A DNA stretch of 64,000 nucleotides. It comes from Psoroptes ovis. Taxonomy: Eukaryota > Arthropoda > Arachnida > Sarcoptiformes > Psoroptidae. Within the stretch, counting starts at the first letter, position 1. Every line of letters starts with the position of its first letter. This document shows, one piece after another, positions 38,756 to 51,528 of this stretch. The notes under the pieces were generated by a model. The model worked only from the letters and a program-made list of their open reading frames with translations. It ran no database searches and was not told the origin of the DNA. The stretch lies in contig PQWQ01000001.1 of NCBI GenBank assembly GCA_002943765.1, forward strand, positions 3,879,501 to 3,943,500, read 5' to 3'. The position numbers and the translations under genes are program-made.

Positions 38756-41488
38756 ATGAACAAAATGTTAAGTACAGCAACAACATCTTATCATAGTAAA
38801 TTTTCATCATCACCACCACCATCATCGACATCATCAACATCTTCAAAGAGTTTAGCGGCAGCATCAGGCACAACAACAACATCATTGTCATCATCAACAT
38901 CGTCTAAAATGATGTCAACAACAAATTATAACAATATCAATAATTGTATTGGTAGATTTGATTTTACATATAATAATAATGGTTATAATAGTCAACAAGA
39001 ACAAAATTTTAGTCAAAATAATTATGATAATGATATTATTTATATGACCGGTGATATTATTGGTACCGATTATTTTGTATCATCGCTGGATTTTGAATAT
39101 GATCTCTTTTTGAATGGTCTAGTTAATTGTGACAATTCTGGTTATCGTAACCGGTTAAAATGTAGTGCAAATAATTACAACCACAACAATAGTAGTCATC
39201 ATAATAGCAATCAATTCCATTTATATGATTTACCATCATTAATAAATGATACAACCAAATCAAATTATTACAATTTCAATAATACGAATAATAAAAATCG
39301 TGATCATTATTATTATCCATCATTTACACGTGATTCATTACCATCATTATTAAAATCACCACAAGATTTATTATCATCATCTGCCCAATCATCATCATCC
39401 ACAACAACCACAACAAATAGTGATAATTTATTTGCAGCTCTAAGCTCACCATTATCACGTGCATCGAATGTATATCGTTATTTACAAAAACAATCACAAA
39501 AATCGCAAGCAATTCCCAATGATTATAGTGTATTACCATTTAGTAACAATTCTAAACAACAACAGCAGCAACAACAACAACAATCGAGTCATTCACAATC
39601 TAGTCAATTAAAAAGTACATTATCATCTTCAACGAATAAAAATAGTAATAATCGATCACAAAATAATAAAAATAACATCGGAAATAGCACCAATAATGAT
39701 AGCATTATTCAACAACAACAGCAAACAGTCGTAGGAAATTTGAATTCTTCATCCAATAATAATAATAATAATATTAGTAATAATGATTCTGTGATTACAA
39801 CAACAACAAAAATTCTTCCACCATCATCATTATCATTGTCAACGACGACTACATCATCATCATCATCATCATCTATTTTGACAACGTCAATATTGACAAC
39901 GAATCCAGCATCACCAACGAATAAAGAAAAAAATTTCGATGTTATTGACATTATTGATCATGATGTTTTTAATAATAATTTTACTAATAATAATGGAAAT
40001 CTTGGCCATCAACACTTACATGCATTACATCGTTTTCGTCAACAAAAAAAGAAAGGTTCGTCGAACGATGATTTCTTTATTCATTCATATTTATTTCCTA
40101 TTTATCTTCCGGTTCATTTATATATTCATATTTATTAGTTTATTTATAAATAAACCTAAGCATTAAGATTATAATTCATTGCCATTCATCCAAATTTCAT
40201 TTTCATTTTATTTTATTTTATTTTTTCCCATAAAATTTTTCCAGGCTTAATTGGTCGTCTTAAAGATGTTGTAATAAGTTTTACACCGAAATCTCGCTGT
40301 TCATTGGTTGATCGTGTTGATGATATATATGCTCGTTATGGTAAAGAAGAAAAAGATGCATTAGATGCTTTCAATTTTTTATTTGAAATTGATATTGTTG
40401 AAACCAACAAAAATGATTCAATGATTGATGATTCGAATGTTGATACTGATGATGCTATTGTTAGCAATGATCATGTGAATAATAACGATAATAAAAATGA
40501 ATTAAAATTGAATTCTTGCTGCCAACAACAGCTATCGTCAACACAACAGTCAATGAAATGTAATCCAAAACATGTGAATGAACCACAAAATAATAAAAAT
40601 GATGAAGTAATTTTTTCCGATAATTTCGAAGAAATAAATTTAGAAATTGAAGAATATGATCTTTTAAATCCAATTTTAATTAATGATAATGATGATAATA
40701 ATTGTGATGATGCAATAAATGAAAATGATTGCAATGTTATTGATGATAATAACCGGAAAAATTCATTAGATGAATATCAACATTTATTATTATCATCATC
40801 ATTATCATCAACATCATCATATGACGATGATAATAATATCAATAATAATAATAATGAATCCAAAACATCACCAATCAATATCAGGCGAAAATCACCACCA
40901 GAATTATTGCCACTATCTCCGGAAAGATCACAATCGCAGCAACAGCAGAAACAAGAATCAGAACAGCATACTTATTCATCATCAGTATCACCATTAAAAT
41001 CACAAAATCATCATCATCATCATCATAAATTGCAAAAATTTTGTCGTTTTGGTTTTCCACGTAAATCAAATTCATTAGAATTTCAATCATCACCAATCAC
41101 ATCTCAAACAACAACAACAGCAACAACGACGACAACATCAAAACAAGATGAATTATCGAATGATGATTATTATGATAATGATTCGATAATCGATACAAAA
41201 TCGATGCAAGAATCATCACATAATCATAATCATAATAATAATAATGGAAAGTTAATATTATTATTTTGTAATGAAACATCATTACCATCATCATTATCAT
41301 CGTCAATATTTAACAACAACAACAACAGTAATAATAATAGCAGTAATGGAAAATATTCATTTTTAACCAAATCAACGAATAATTTGAAGAAAAATCGTGG
41401 AAAAAAATTTAAAAATAGAATGTCATTTACATCGACATCGACAACATCGGCATCACCAACACCAGCAACAGCATTATTATCCCAGTAA
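38756..41488 (+). CDS. Unrecognised low-complexity protein, 847 aa, with a conserved-looking core
   Basis: Two exons, 38756-40055 and 40245-41488, joined in phase (AAA G|GC). Most of the protein is Ser/Thr/Asn/Gln homopolymer. The parts that look folded are residues 75-125 (FDFTYNNN, then GTDYFVSSLDFEYDLFLNGLV), a short DSLPSLLKSPQDLL motif, and the segment across the splice junction: KKKGLIGRLKDVVISFTPKS followed by RVDDIYARYGKEEKDALDAFNFLFEID. The second exon ends in acidic, His-rich and Ser-rich stretches, with RRKSPPELLPLSPERS and FPRKSNSLEF resembling phosphorylation-type sites. There is no signal peptide or membrane helix, so it is probably intracellular. An acceptor-like TTTTTACTGTAG at 38628-38639 suggests a non-coding 5' exon upstream. 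Function unknown. Confidence 0.72.
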
Positions 41489-43955
41489 ATTAGATGAATA
41501 TTGTAGGCCAGAAATAATGAAGAAGTGAAAAAAAAGTGTAATAATCATCAATTTTGATTTAGATGAACCCCGAAAATAATTTAGTTTAAATGTAAATTTC
41601 CATTTTCAAGTGTTATTAATGAAGATGAATTTTTAAAATTTATAACCCAGAAATATATAAAATTCTTAAGCAAAAAATATCATTCATTTAAAGTAAATTT
41701 ATGTATTCGTTTTTATTTTTTATTAATTATCAAGGAAGTAGAAATTTAATATAATATTCAATATATTCATTTGAAAAAAACACAACACCAGAAATAAAAA
41801 AAAATACTTTATTTGTCAACAATTTTATTACAATTATACAAGACATGTGACATGGTATAGCACCCCATAAAACATCAAACATTTGTTCATCGTTCTGTTT
41901 CGGCAGAATTTCTTCACGCGATTCAAAGTGCGATTCTCTTTGCTTTCCATCACCCGAAGATTTTCATTGGAAAAATACCAGAAACAACACAGTTTCGATT
42001 AGAATTTACAGCAAAATAAAAATTTCCAGTGAAAACAAACCGACATTGGCAATAAACATCAAACAACATGCAAACACACATTAACGAAAAAAACAGCTGC
42101 ATTCATCTAAAATTATTATCATCAATTTTGATGAAGAAATTTGACAATTTTATCATCCAAAATTCAAATAATCAAACGAAACACCCGAATATGTATGAAT
42201 TCACATCGAAGTGATTCTCCAAGAATCATGAATTTGTCAAGTATTTTGTCATCAAATTTAGCCATTCGATGCAAATTTTCCCCGATCGATTCATAATTCA
42301 CAATTGGGCCCGGACCCCCTCCAAAATCATTCAAAGAAAAAAAATTTCGATCAATTCTTTGAATTTAGTTGTTGAAAACACACACGAAAAATCTTAGTCT
42401 TTCATTTATAAAATAATAACATGCAAATGCAAAACACTTTGATGTTGTTGATTATGTATACACAATAATAAAACATGTAATTCAAATGGTTCTTCTCGAA
42501 CACCACCACATGCACCCAACATAATTTTTTGAATACATTCATGTTTATCATTTTGAAATTATTATCATTGTAATGGTTCCCTCTTAGAAAGTTTTTACCA
42601 AGAGAGAGAGAGAGAGTTACACCGAAAAACAACACATTTACAACATTACACCAATTACAAGTCAACAGCAATCACAAACATATATTTAAATTACTCACTT
42701 TCAAAATCAAATGCTTCAAAATTGCCTCAATTTTTTCACACACATTTCTCATCATCATTATTAACATCCAAAATGTTCGAGTAAAGCAAAGACAATAAGT
42801 TCAAGAAGGAAAAGTTGAAATTTTGTTGAATGATTTTAGCAGTGAATTTGCGGAAAATAGTCATAAATCACCCCAAAAAAAAACTTGAATAGAAGAACTT
42901 CAAAAACTCATGTTGATTTGATTTCAAGAAAAGTGAAATGATTTGAAAGAAACAAAAAGAAAAAAGTTTTAAATTCACAAATTATTATCTCCACTAATTT
43001 TACCAAAATAGTAAAAGAGCTTCCAGAATGTTATATGTATTTAAATATATTTAATAATGAATTAACTGATATTATTATTAATAAGCGAAGATATGAAATT
43101 ATATTTTTCACAAAATATTTTATTATTCTCAAATATATTAACCATTCAATTTGTAATAATAACGATAATCAAATTCCTATATTCCTAAATATATCTATTT
43201 TTCCATTCATTCCCTGTGAAGCGATGATCTTAGTCAACACCACATCACCACCAGCAGCCATACACTGAATATCCTTGATCATAAAAAAAATGTAAAATGT
43301 TAAAAATCAATGAAAATTCACGGCAAAGATCGTTTACCCGGTAGAATTTTGTGATAAATTGTCATTTTTGTTTTTTTTTGTTTGTTTCAATTATTATCAA
43401 TGATATTACATTTATTATTATTTCATTTTATTTTCTCGATAAATTCCCAAGAAATATTAACACATAATTGAAATCGTTGTTATTGCACAACAGCATATTG
43501 CCAGAAAAGAATTTGTACCTAAAATTTGAAAACCTTGTCATATTCACCATTTTAATTACCAATATGTCTCACGATCAGATGCTCCGTTACACATCCGAAA
43601 TAATAATATTCAAAAATTATCAATTTCGGTGCAATATCTTTGTTATTTCATTAAAAAAATCTGTGAATTTCATCATATACAAACGGATGAATGAATCAAT
43701 GATGAATAGATTGAGAAAGATTGTGCATATAGACTCGAAAAAAAATACCTGAATCAACCGAGAAATTTAATGAATTGAATATGAATATTCTATTGAATAT
43801 TTAGAATTTTGATTGAAGAAAATCAAATCATTTTACACATCATCAATCACCAATTACACACAAAACAAATATACACAAAATGAATAATATTTATACAATA
43901 CAAACTTAATTATTTTATTAATTTTTGCAAAATAAGAAAATTGTCATCGTTATCA

Positions 43956-43991
<36 letters not shown>

Positions 43992-44115
43992 TATTTGAAT
44001 AATAAAAAAAAAATCAAATCAAATTTGGAAATAATGATTGTAATTTTCAAGAATTTTTTCTTGTGCTTCTGAACAATTTTTTTCTCGATGGTGAAATATA
44101 GGAATAAAATTAAAT
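41489..44115. other. Intergenic region with two short candidate minus-strand frames
   Basis: The spacer between the stop of the 847-aa gene and the stop of MED21 is unusually long for two convergent genes. Two stretches have better base composition than the rest. The first is 41834-41998 (-), 54 codons with no Asn/Ile/Lys bias, reading ENLRVMESKENRTLNRVKKF. The second is 43169-43282 (-), 37 codons from ATG, containing CMAAGGDVVLTKIIASQGMN. Neither is recognised. An ATT microsatellite lies at 43956-43992. Confidence 0.45.
43956..43992. repeat. ATT trinucleotide microsatellite
   Basis: About twelve ATT units, located 120 bp past the MED21 stop codon and therefore likely in its 3' UTR or just beyond. 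Confidence 0.9.
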
Positions 44116-44979
44116 TCAATCAGGTAAATCATTATTAAAATCATCATGATCATCAGATTCAAGTAAATTATGTAATATTTTCGTTGATAATGTTTTCTTA
44201 TCTTCAATATCATTCGATGTTAATGATAATGATGATGATTTTTGCTGTGGCGTTGTTATCGTTGTCGGTGAAGATGATGATGATGTTAACATTTGTGATT
44301 CTAATTGTTTCATTCGCATTTGATTTTGTGCAATATCTTCTAATGCATTTTTAATTATATCTAATAATTTTTCCGCTTTATCGATTACATTTTCTAATTT
44401 TTTCGTTTCTTCGCTATTTTCCAATTCCAATACTTTAATATGAGCTTCTTGCAATTCGGATTCCATTTCACGACTAGGCAATGAATTTATTATTAAATCA
44501 ATATCTTTTGCTGTTTTTGTAATTAATTTTGCAAATAATCTTGAATTTTCACCTGGTTCAAAAAATGTTTGCTGTTGTAATTGTTGTTGATGTTGCTGAT
44601 CATCACCATTTATATTTGTATCACTATTTTGTTGTTGTTTAACATTATCACTGTTCATTTTATTATTGTCTATTGATTTTTTACTGACATTCGTATTGTT
44701 TACGATATTTGCATTATTGTTTTCATTGTTGACATTATTTTCATGTCCATTTTTTAAATCATCATTTTGTTGTTTCAATAAATCGATATCATCCAAATCG
44801 ACCGGTATACCAGCATCAATCAATACTTGTTTATATGCTAAACTTGATGAACGTGTAAATGTATCAAAATCAGGAAACGGTGTAGGACGTGAACATTGTT
44901 GTAATAATCCAATACTATTGCATAGATTTTCAGCTTGGACATTGACTGCATCTTGTAATTGTGTCAATCTATCAGCCAT
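44116..44979 (-). CDS. MED21: Mediator complex subunit 21, enlarged, 287 aa
   Basis: Start chosen at the ATG giving MADRLTQLQDAVNVQAENLC, the conserved MED21/Srb7 N-terminus. The second conserved block, ENSRLFAKLITKTAKDIDLI, with INSLPS, begins near residue 144, followed by the helical region LENVIDKAEKLLDIIKNALEDIAQNQMR. MED21 pairs with MED7 in the middle module of Mediator, the bridge between transcription factors and RNA polymerase II. The usual length is about 140-150 aa. Here the conserved halves are separated by roughly 100 residues (about 39-140) rich in Asn, Asp and Gln, and a Ser/Thr-rich tail follows. No splice sites explain the insert as an intron, since it stays in frame with coding-like composition. 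The gene is head-to-head with SOSS-B, 396 bp apart. Confidence 0.92.
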   Translation of the reverse strand: MADRLTQLQDAVNVQAENLCNSIGLLQQCSRPTPFPDFDTFTRSSSLAYKQVLIDAGIPVDLDDIDLLKQQNDDLKNGHENNVNNENNNANIVNNTNVSKKSIDNNKMNSDNVKQQQNSDTNINGDDQQHQQQLQQQTFFEPGENSRLFAKLITKTAKDIDLIINSLPSREMESELQEAHIKVLELENSEETKKLENVIDKAEKLLDIIKNALEDIAQNQMRMKQLESQMLTSSSSSPTTITTPQQKSSSLSLTSNDIEDKKTLSTKILHNLLESDDHDDFNNDLPD

Positions 44980-45375
44980 CCTAGTTTTAAACTGAATCAA
45001 ATTACTATGAATGATAATCGGTCAAATTATGGATAAAACATTTCAAGTCAAATTTCACCTGGAGTATCACAAATCAATAGTAATTGTATTATTTTATTGA
45101 TTGAATTCTGATGATTATGTTAATGATTTTTTACTCAAATATCAGATTTAAAAGGCACAAAATACAGTTTGATAAATTACAATTAGAAAAATTTTCAAAA
45201 TACAAACAAACGTCGATAAACAACAACGTGACTCAGTCCTATCTTTTATGAATAGCTTTTTAAATTTTTGTTTTTGTTTTGTTTTTTCAAATTTTTCTTT
45301 ATTTTTGATCCAATTGTCAAACTTTGCAATTAAGAAAAAATCAATTATATTTAAGGAATTATTATTCTTATTATT
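44980..45375. promoter_or_regulatory. Shared divergent promoter region of MED21 and SOSS-B
   Basis: 396 bp between the two start codons of oppositely oriented genes. No clear TATA box can be singled out in this AT-rich sequence. The close spacing implies a bidirectional promoter, an inference from layout only. A CTAG directly before the MED21 ATG could also be a splice acceptor for a 5'-UTR intron. Confidence 0.5.
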
Positions 45376-45884
45376 ATGGGATATTCAATCAATCACATGA
45401 CAAATATGAATGATAATAATAAAATTGAATTGATCAAAGATTTGAAACCAAATTTAAATAAAATAACATTGATTGCTATTGCTATTGAAATCGGTATTTA
45501 ATTCCATTTTCTTCTGATTGAAACTCTATTCACTTTCTTTTTTTCATTCCATAGTTGGTCGACATTTGACCAAAGATAATCATGAATTACGTTTGATAAA
45601 AATTGCTGATCGTACTGGTTGTATTAATCTTTGCATTTATGATGAAATAGGTGCATGCATTCAACCGGGTGATATTTGTCGATTGACACGATGGTGAGTA
45701 AGGGTAGAAATTTGAATTTTATTGTCTGAAGTTCTTGCATTTTTCCAGTTACACAACAATACACAAAGGTTCATTAACGCTGTATATTGGGCGAAACGGT
45801 AAAGTGGCTAAAATTGGTGAATTTTGTATGGTATTTTCAGAAACACCAAATATGAGCGAATTAGATCCAATGTCTTTTCAATGA
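45376..45884 (+). CDS. NABP: SOSS complex subunit B (single-stranded DNA-binding protein NABP/hSSB), 130 aa
   Basis: Three exons, all in phase: 45376-45493, 45555-45693 and 45749-45884 (TGA). The protein is essentially one OB fold: IKDLKPNLNKITLIAIAIEIV, DNHELRLIKIADRTGCINL, IYDEIGACIQPGDICRL, KGSLTLYIGRNGKVAKIGEF and CMVFSETPNMSELDP. This matches animal NABP1/NABP2 (hSSB2/hSSB1), which bind single-stranded DNA in the SOSS complex during double-strand-break signalling and repair. Family members of about 200 aa carry a disordered Pro/Gly-rich C-terminal tail. Here the protein stops right after the OB fold, so it is the minimal form. The introns are 55-61 bp. Confidence 0.92.
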
Positions 45885-46217
45885 TATTTAAAATTTTTTG
45901 ACATGTTCATTTTTTATTGAATTCTGCATTGTGATAAATTTTTTCATTTAATGTTCATTGTATGGTAAAGTCACTTTCCTATTATTATTTGGCTTGAATT
46001 AATTTTAAATCCAAATTTATTAAATTCATGAATTTACAAGCTTGTCAAACACAAACGCAAATTTTTCTTTTATTTTCAAATAATTTAAATGAATAATAAT
46101 TATGAATTATAATACTGATAAGTGAAATCTGTACAATGAACAAAAACAAGCGAAAAAAAGAAGAAAAAAATTCTGTAAATGTGCAAAATTTGGAGATAAA
46201 ATGAATGAATTTCATTT

Positions 46218-49200
46218 TCAAGTATTCTTAAATTTTCCTTTAATAACTTTGGTTATCGGTATCAGATCATCTTCTTCATCATCGGCTTCAACTTGAAAAC
46301 ATTTGGCAAAAAAATCTTCCATTGTGCGGTAAAAATGATAACGTATCAGTAGATCCCATGTTTCTAATGATCCGCTGTCCGGATAAAACTGACGATCAAA
46401 ATATTGGGGAGAAAAATTGTGTTTTAACGAAAATTTAATCAGTGACATTTCAAATAATTACCTGTGTACGATATTGAACAGCATTCATCGTCAATGATTT
46501 AATAAATTGCATTGTATGTTGAATATTTACTCGACGATCCATAGTACCATGAATTATATTCAATGATCGTCCTTTTAGTGATTGTGAATATTGCATTAAT
46601 TCACTTTTTTCATAACCAAGATAATTATCATCCGGTGTTCCCATGAATCTTTCCGAAAATGTTGATACTGAAAGAAAGAAAAGAAAGGATTTCAAATTTC
46701 AAGTTCAAAAAAAATTCAAAACTTACAATAATTTTTCCAACTAGTAATCGGTGATACAGCAACAGCGCATGCAACAGAATTTTCTGATGCTAAAAATGCT
46801 GTCGACAAATAGCCACCATATTCTTGTCCCCAGATTGCAATTTTTGAATGATCAATATATGGTAATTGTTTCAAATATGCTAAAGCAATTTTTAAATCTT
46901 CAATCTCAAATTCACCAATATGTTTGTATATTGAATATTGATGGCGATCACCTTGAAAACCGCTACCACGTGTATCAATTCTTGCCGTTATATATTCACG
47001 ACGACTCGATAAATATCTTATCCAATCTAATTTATTTAGATAATTGACGTTTTGTAATCCTGGCATACGATTTGCTTCTATCAGCAGTGGATATCGTGCA
47101 TCGTCCAATTCATTCACAGTGATTGGAATAATCAATTGAATTCGTATATAATGATTGCCAGGACGATTAGTTCTGATGGAAAATTGTCTTATTTTAGGTA
47201 TTGCCACTTTATCAGCCCATTTACGTAATCGTTCATTTGTGTCCAAAACTTCGATAATTTTCTCAGTTTCGGTATCGATAAGATAAAAATTTGGATAATC
47301 TGGCCCCAAACATTCGAGTATAAAATATTTATTATTTGGACTAAAACGAGCATTATTATAGAGACATGTTGAATTAATTTTACATGATATACAATTAATA
47401 TTATGCTCTTCATTGGAATTATTATGATGTTTCAATGAATAAATATGTCGTATACCAGGTTCATCAACAATATTGGCAGCATAGTATAATGTTTTCAAAT
47501 CTTCACGATATGCGAATATGGAAGTGACAACATATTGTCCGTGTGTTAAAAATTGTTTCTTTCCATCCATCGATATTTGTGCAATATGATCAAATGTTCC
47601 AGCTATACCATCGCTAACTGGTAAAATTAAAAATAATCGATCACCACTTTCAGAAATGATTGGTCGTGATTGTAAAACTAATGACCCAATCGGTCGTAAT
47701 TGTTTCTCTTCGCTTAATTTTTCACACTGCCATTCAGCGATTCCTTCACGACATTTTCCAACGATTGCATGTGCTTGTGTTCTTTTGGTCCAAATGCCAA
47801 TGAATTCATATGGCGAAATCCAAACAGGACCTGTCGATAAATAATGATCGGTGAAATCGGATTGAGACGGATCGAATGGTGGTGTGACTGGTTGATTTTT
47901 ATAAACAATTTGATTTCGTTCATTTAACTTTGTCACACTCAGTGCTATACGAGGAATGTTCTTCCCTGGTTTCGAATATGGATATGAAAACAATCTTGGA
48001 TAAGCTGAATTGCTTACAGTCGCCCCATTCGATTTCTCTCCATAACTAGATTGATATGATTGTGTTTCATTTTTTAATGAAGATTTTCCATATAAAATAT
48101 ATGGCATCTGCTCAACTTGTGAATTATCGATTGTCGAATAAATCATCATCCATCCACCCATGTATGATTTGAGCCAAATACCATTATCATTATTCCAGAT
48201 ATGTTCTTCATAAATCATATCCGGTATACCATTGAAAATAATATCATCTTTGCCATTTTCGGTTAAAATATGTTGAACATTACCTAATGGTGTTAATAAA
48301 TAAATATTATTATGATTAATTAATAATATTAACGAATGATTCGGTATCCAATTAGCATATTGGTGAATGTCAATTTCATGTTGTTGATCATTCAAACGTA
48401 AAGGTGTAAATGTATGCAATTTTGTATCGAAAACTGTATAACGTCCAACCATAGTATGTGAACCAGTACGTTTGAAATCATGTCCTAATAATAAATAACG
48501 ATAATCATGTGAGATCATAAATTTTTGCACTTCATATTGTCGCTAAAATTGAAATTAAAGAGAAAAAACAAAAATTCATTAATGAAAAAAATTTCAATTA
48601 GTTTAATTGAAATTAATAATTTATAATGTACCGTCAATGCGCCATCTAATATCATTTCTTTATGTTTGGTTTCAACATTATAAATACAAATTGAACCATT
48701 CAATTCTTTGTAAAGAATTTCTTTATCAGTAATCCATGAACCATTATAAGATCTTGATTCATAACCTTCAAGTATGAAATCTTCAATTTTCAATGGTTCT
48801 TTTTTATTTGCATCGTCCATATCTGTGCCATTACAAGTGACATTAAAAATGGTGATGATTGATAGGGATGAAAATTTCTATTAATTTCAACAATTTCAAT
48901 CACTTACGTGGTGTCATCAACACAATCGATAAAAATATGAATGAACATATTGTCGATATAACCAACAATGATATCAATATACCTTTCCAATTTTTTTGTT
49001 CATCATCATTCACTGGTATCTCCTAAATAATTGTTATATTTCGAATTGATTAATTTCAAAAATTTCCGGGAGAATAAATTAAAAACTTACATCTTTGAGT
49101 CCAGGAGGTGATAATCTTCTTATATCGCCCATTGTTGGTCGTTTAATTGTCCAAGTACGTGATCCTGATCTTTTTTCAAAACGTTGTTGATGTTGCGATT

Positions 49201-49354
49201 GTTGATGATGATGCTCCAATGATGATGATGTTGAATCTCTATGTTGTTCGTGTTGATGATTAGTATCAATGCGTCTTTGATTTCTTAAATTCTCAATATT
49301 TTGATTGTTTGATGATACCAAACTATTCAAGTGTGTATAGATAAAAATCTTCAT
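46218..49354 (-). CDS. Catalytically dead dipeptidyl-peptidase-like membrane protein (DPP6/DPP10 type), 920 aa
   Basis: Six exons, phases consistent: 49354-49091, 49022-48908, 48822-48632, 48542-46727, 46667-46462 and 46388-46218. It is a type II membrane protein: cytosolic N-terminus of about 100 residues, one helix at 101-124 (WKGILISLLVISTICSFIF), then a beta-propeller (WITDKEILYKELNG, YNVETKHKE, RYLLLGHDF) and a C-terminal alpha/beta-hydrolase domain (RIDTRGSGFQGD, then AIWGQEYGGYLST, SPITSWKNY, FSERFMGTPDDN). The Ser of GWSYGG is Glu (E764). The Asp is kept (D839 in HGTMDRRVN). The catalytic His position is Ser (S871 in YPDSGSLE). Inactive relatives DPP6 and DPP10 modulate Kv4 channels. 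A related role here is an inference. The start Met is the first in a long open N-terminal exon. Confidence 0.88.
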
Positions 49355-51528
49355 CTATGTTTTTCAGTATGTTTTGAAAACTATTGAAATTGAATTGAAT
49401 AAATAAATTGAAAATTGATGGTTTTTTTATTAAGTACTAAGTTTATTGAAAAAATTGAAATAAAAAAAAGATCAAAATCTATATATTTTGATACGAAATA
49501 ATTAACATAATAGTCATTATTGATATCGTAATAATGTTATGTTGATGAACGCTAACAAACATAAAAATAAATAAAATATAAGAAATAAATTCAGTGTGTT
49601 TTTTCCTAACAAATTCCTTCAAGTACATCACAAAATTCTCTTATATCATCACATATTGATATAAGAAAATATCAAGATCAGAAAATACTTGAACACAACA
49701 CATCACCAAATCTTCATTGCATCTATGATGCTATATGATGTTTCTTGTTCGTTTTTCGGTGGTCCAGAATTGAATGAAAATTTTCACTGATTCAGTGGAA
49801 TTCAAGATTCACTGAAATCGTGTATTTACTCTTCGATTGAATTATTTATATAGTTAACAAAATAATGAAATGGTGAAAACCTTAAAATGTTGCTACATTA
49901 CAATTTGTTTTGGCATCTTTTACGATGATCAGCGATTCCGTCGTTCTAGAATTAAATTTCTATACAATTCTATTGATCTAATGGAGGCTCAAACGCACAC
50001 ATGGATATGGTAGCATGAAGCACACATATAGAAGCAATAAACAGTGGCCATCATCAAATCAATCGATCTTATATTGGCCGTAATAGATTTGCTATTACGC
50101 TTCTGATGATTATAAACACATATTTATATAGAATCCGTTTTGCTTTGTTTGTATTTATTTGATTTATAAATTCAATTTTATTTGTTTACAAATGATTATA
50201 TTAATTTATGATCAATAAAAATCGCGCCAAAATTTTAATTTAAAATCGTGAATAAATCGTTAACATTCGTTCATGATTCCCATGATTCAACAACCAAACT
50301 TGTCCATTTCGGTTCATTTTCCTCATTAAACGATTATGGATTTCCATTATTCTTTATTATCATCATCATCATTTTACCACTTAAAAATCCATTCTGATAA
50401 TTATATAGATTTAATGTTTAACTATCATCAATACAAACATGAAATATATGGGAATTGAAATGGCATATGGTTATATATGGCCATGTATTTGAATCACATT
50501 CAGTGGTGATAATGCTACTTTTAGAATTGATTTTTTCATTTATTTTTGTTTTCATTGTGTTTATGTTGTCTAGAGAATATCTTCAGATAATGGTTTTTGC
50601 TCATTCAATTTCTAGTCAACAATTGATTTTGTCATAAATTATTATTAATGTTGTTGAAAATGTGGTAATAAGCAATTGAACATGTTAAAATGCATTGACA
50701 CACCGACAAATACCTGACATTCAATATTTATTATACGTTAATGTTTTATTGACATTCATATTTCAAACAATCAAATTGGTTTTTTAATTGTTTTCAAATA
50801 TTGTCAAGTCATCATAGATCATTCTTAAATTCATAGATTTTAATTCAACCAACCAACCAATCATCGACCATATTCTCGATATTTCTCGTGTGTTTGTATC
50901 TCGGTGAATACGAAAAATGAATGCTGTCAAATAAAATGTGAACAAATTTCTCTCAAATCAACAAGGAAAAGTTTTAAATATCCACAAAAATTACAACACA
51001 ATTTCAAACACAGTCTCTCTATCTCGTTATTCGACATCGTCCATCTTTTATTATAAATATTTTCTCTTCTTAATCGACTGTGAACACATAAAAATTCAAA
51101 GAACAGCAGCAACAATCAACATCAATTACTGGTCCAGATTTGTTCCAAACATTGATTGCGTTGTTGTTGTTTTCTGTTTAATTTCAAATAAATTATCATT
51201 AAACTTTGACCCATTTCAGTTTGCAATGGTTGACTGACTCCATTGTTGTTTGTTGTTAACAAATAATAAAGAAAAAATAATAATCAAATTTTTGGTTTGT
51301 GATCATGTTAAGGAAGTGAAATTTAATTTCAAAATATTTCAATCGCAATTTATGTTGAACATTGAAATTGATCAAAATGAAAATAATCATCAGTATTTTG
51401 TAACTTTACAATTATGACCACTCAATGTAGTGATTTGTCCAAAACATGACAATTTTAATTGATTTTTAATTACTTTTAAGCAATAACAATAATAATGATA
51501 ACCATTTGAAATTTAAAATCAAATTCAA
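49355..51528. other. Intergenic region between divergent genes
   Basis: 2.2 kb upstream of both the DPP-like gene (-) and the first four-TM gene (+), so it should hold both promoters. It includes a hairpin CGTAATAG-ATTTG-CTATTACG at 50079-50099. Open frames of 60-99 codons here are low-complexity and not accepted. Confidence 0.5.
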
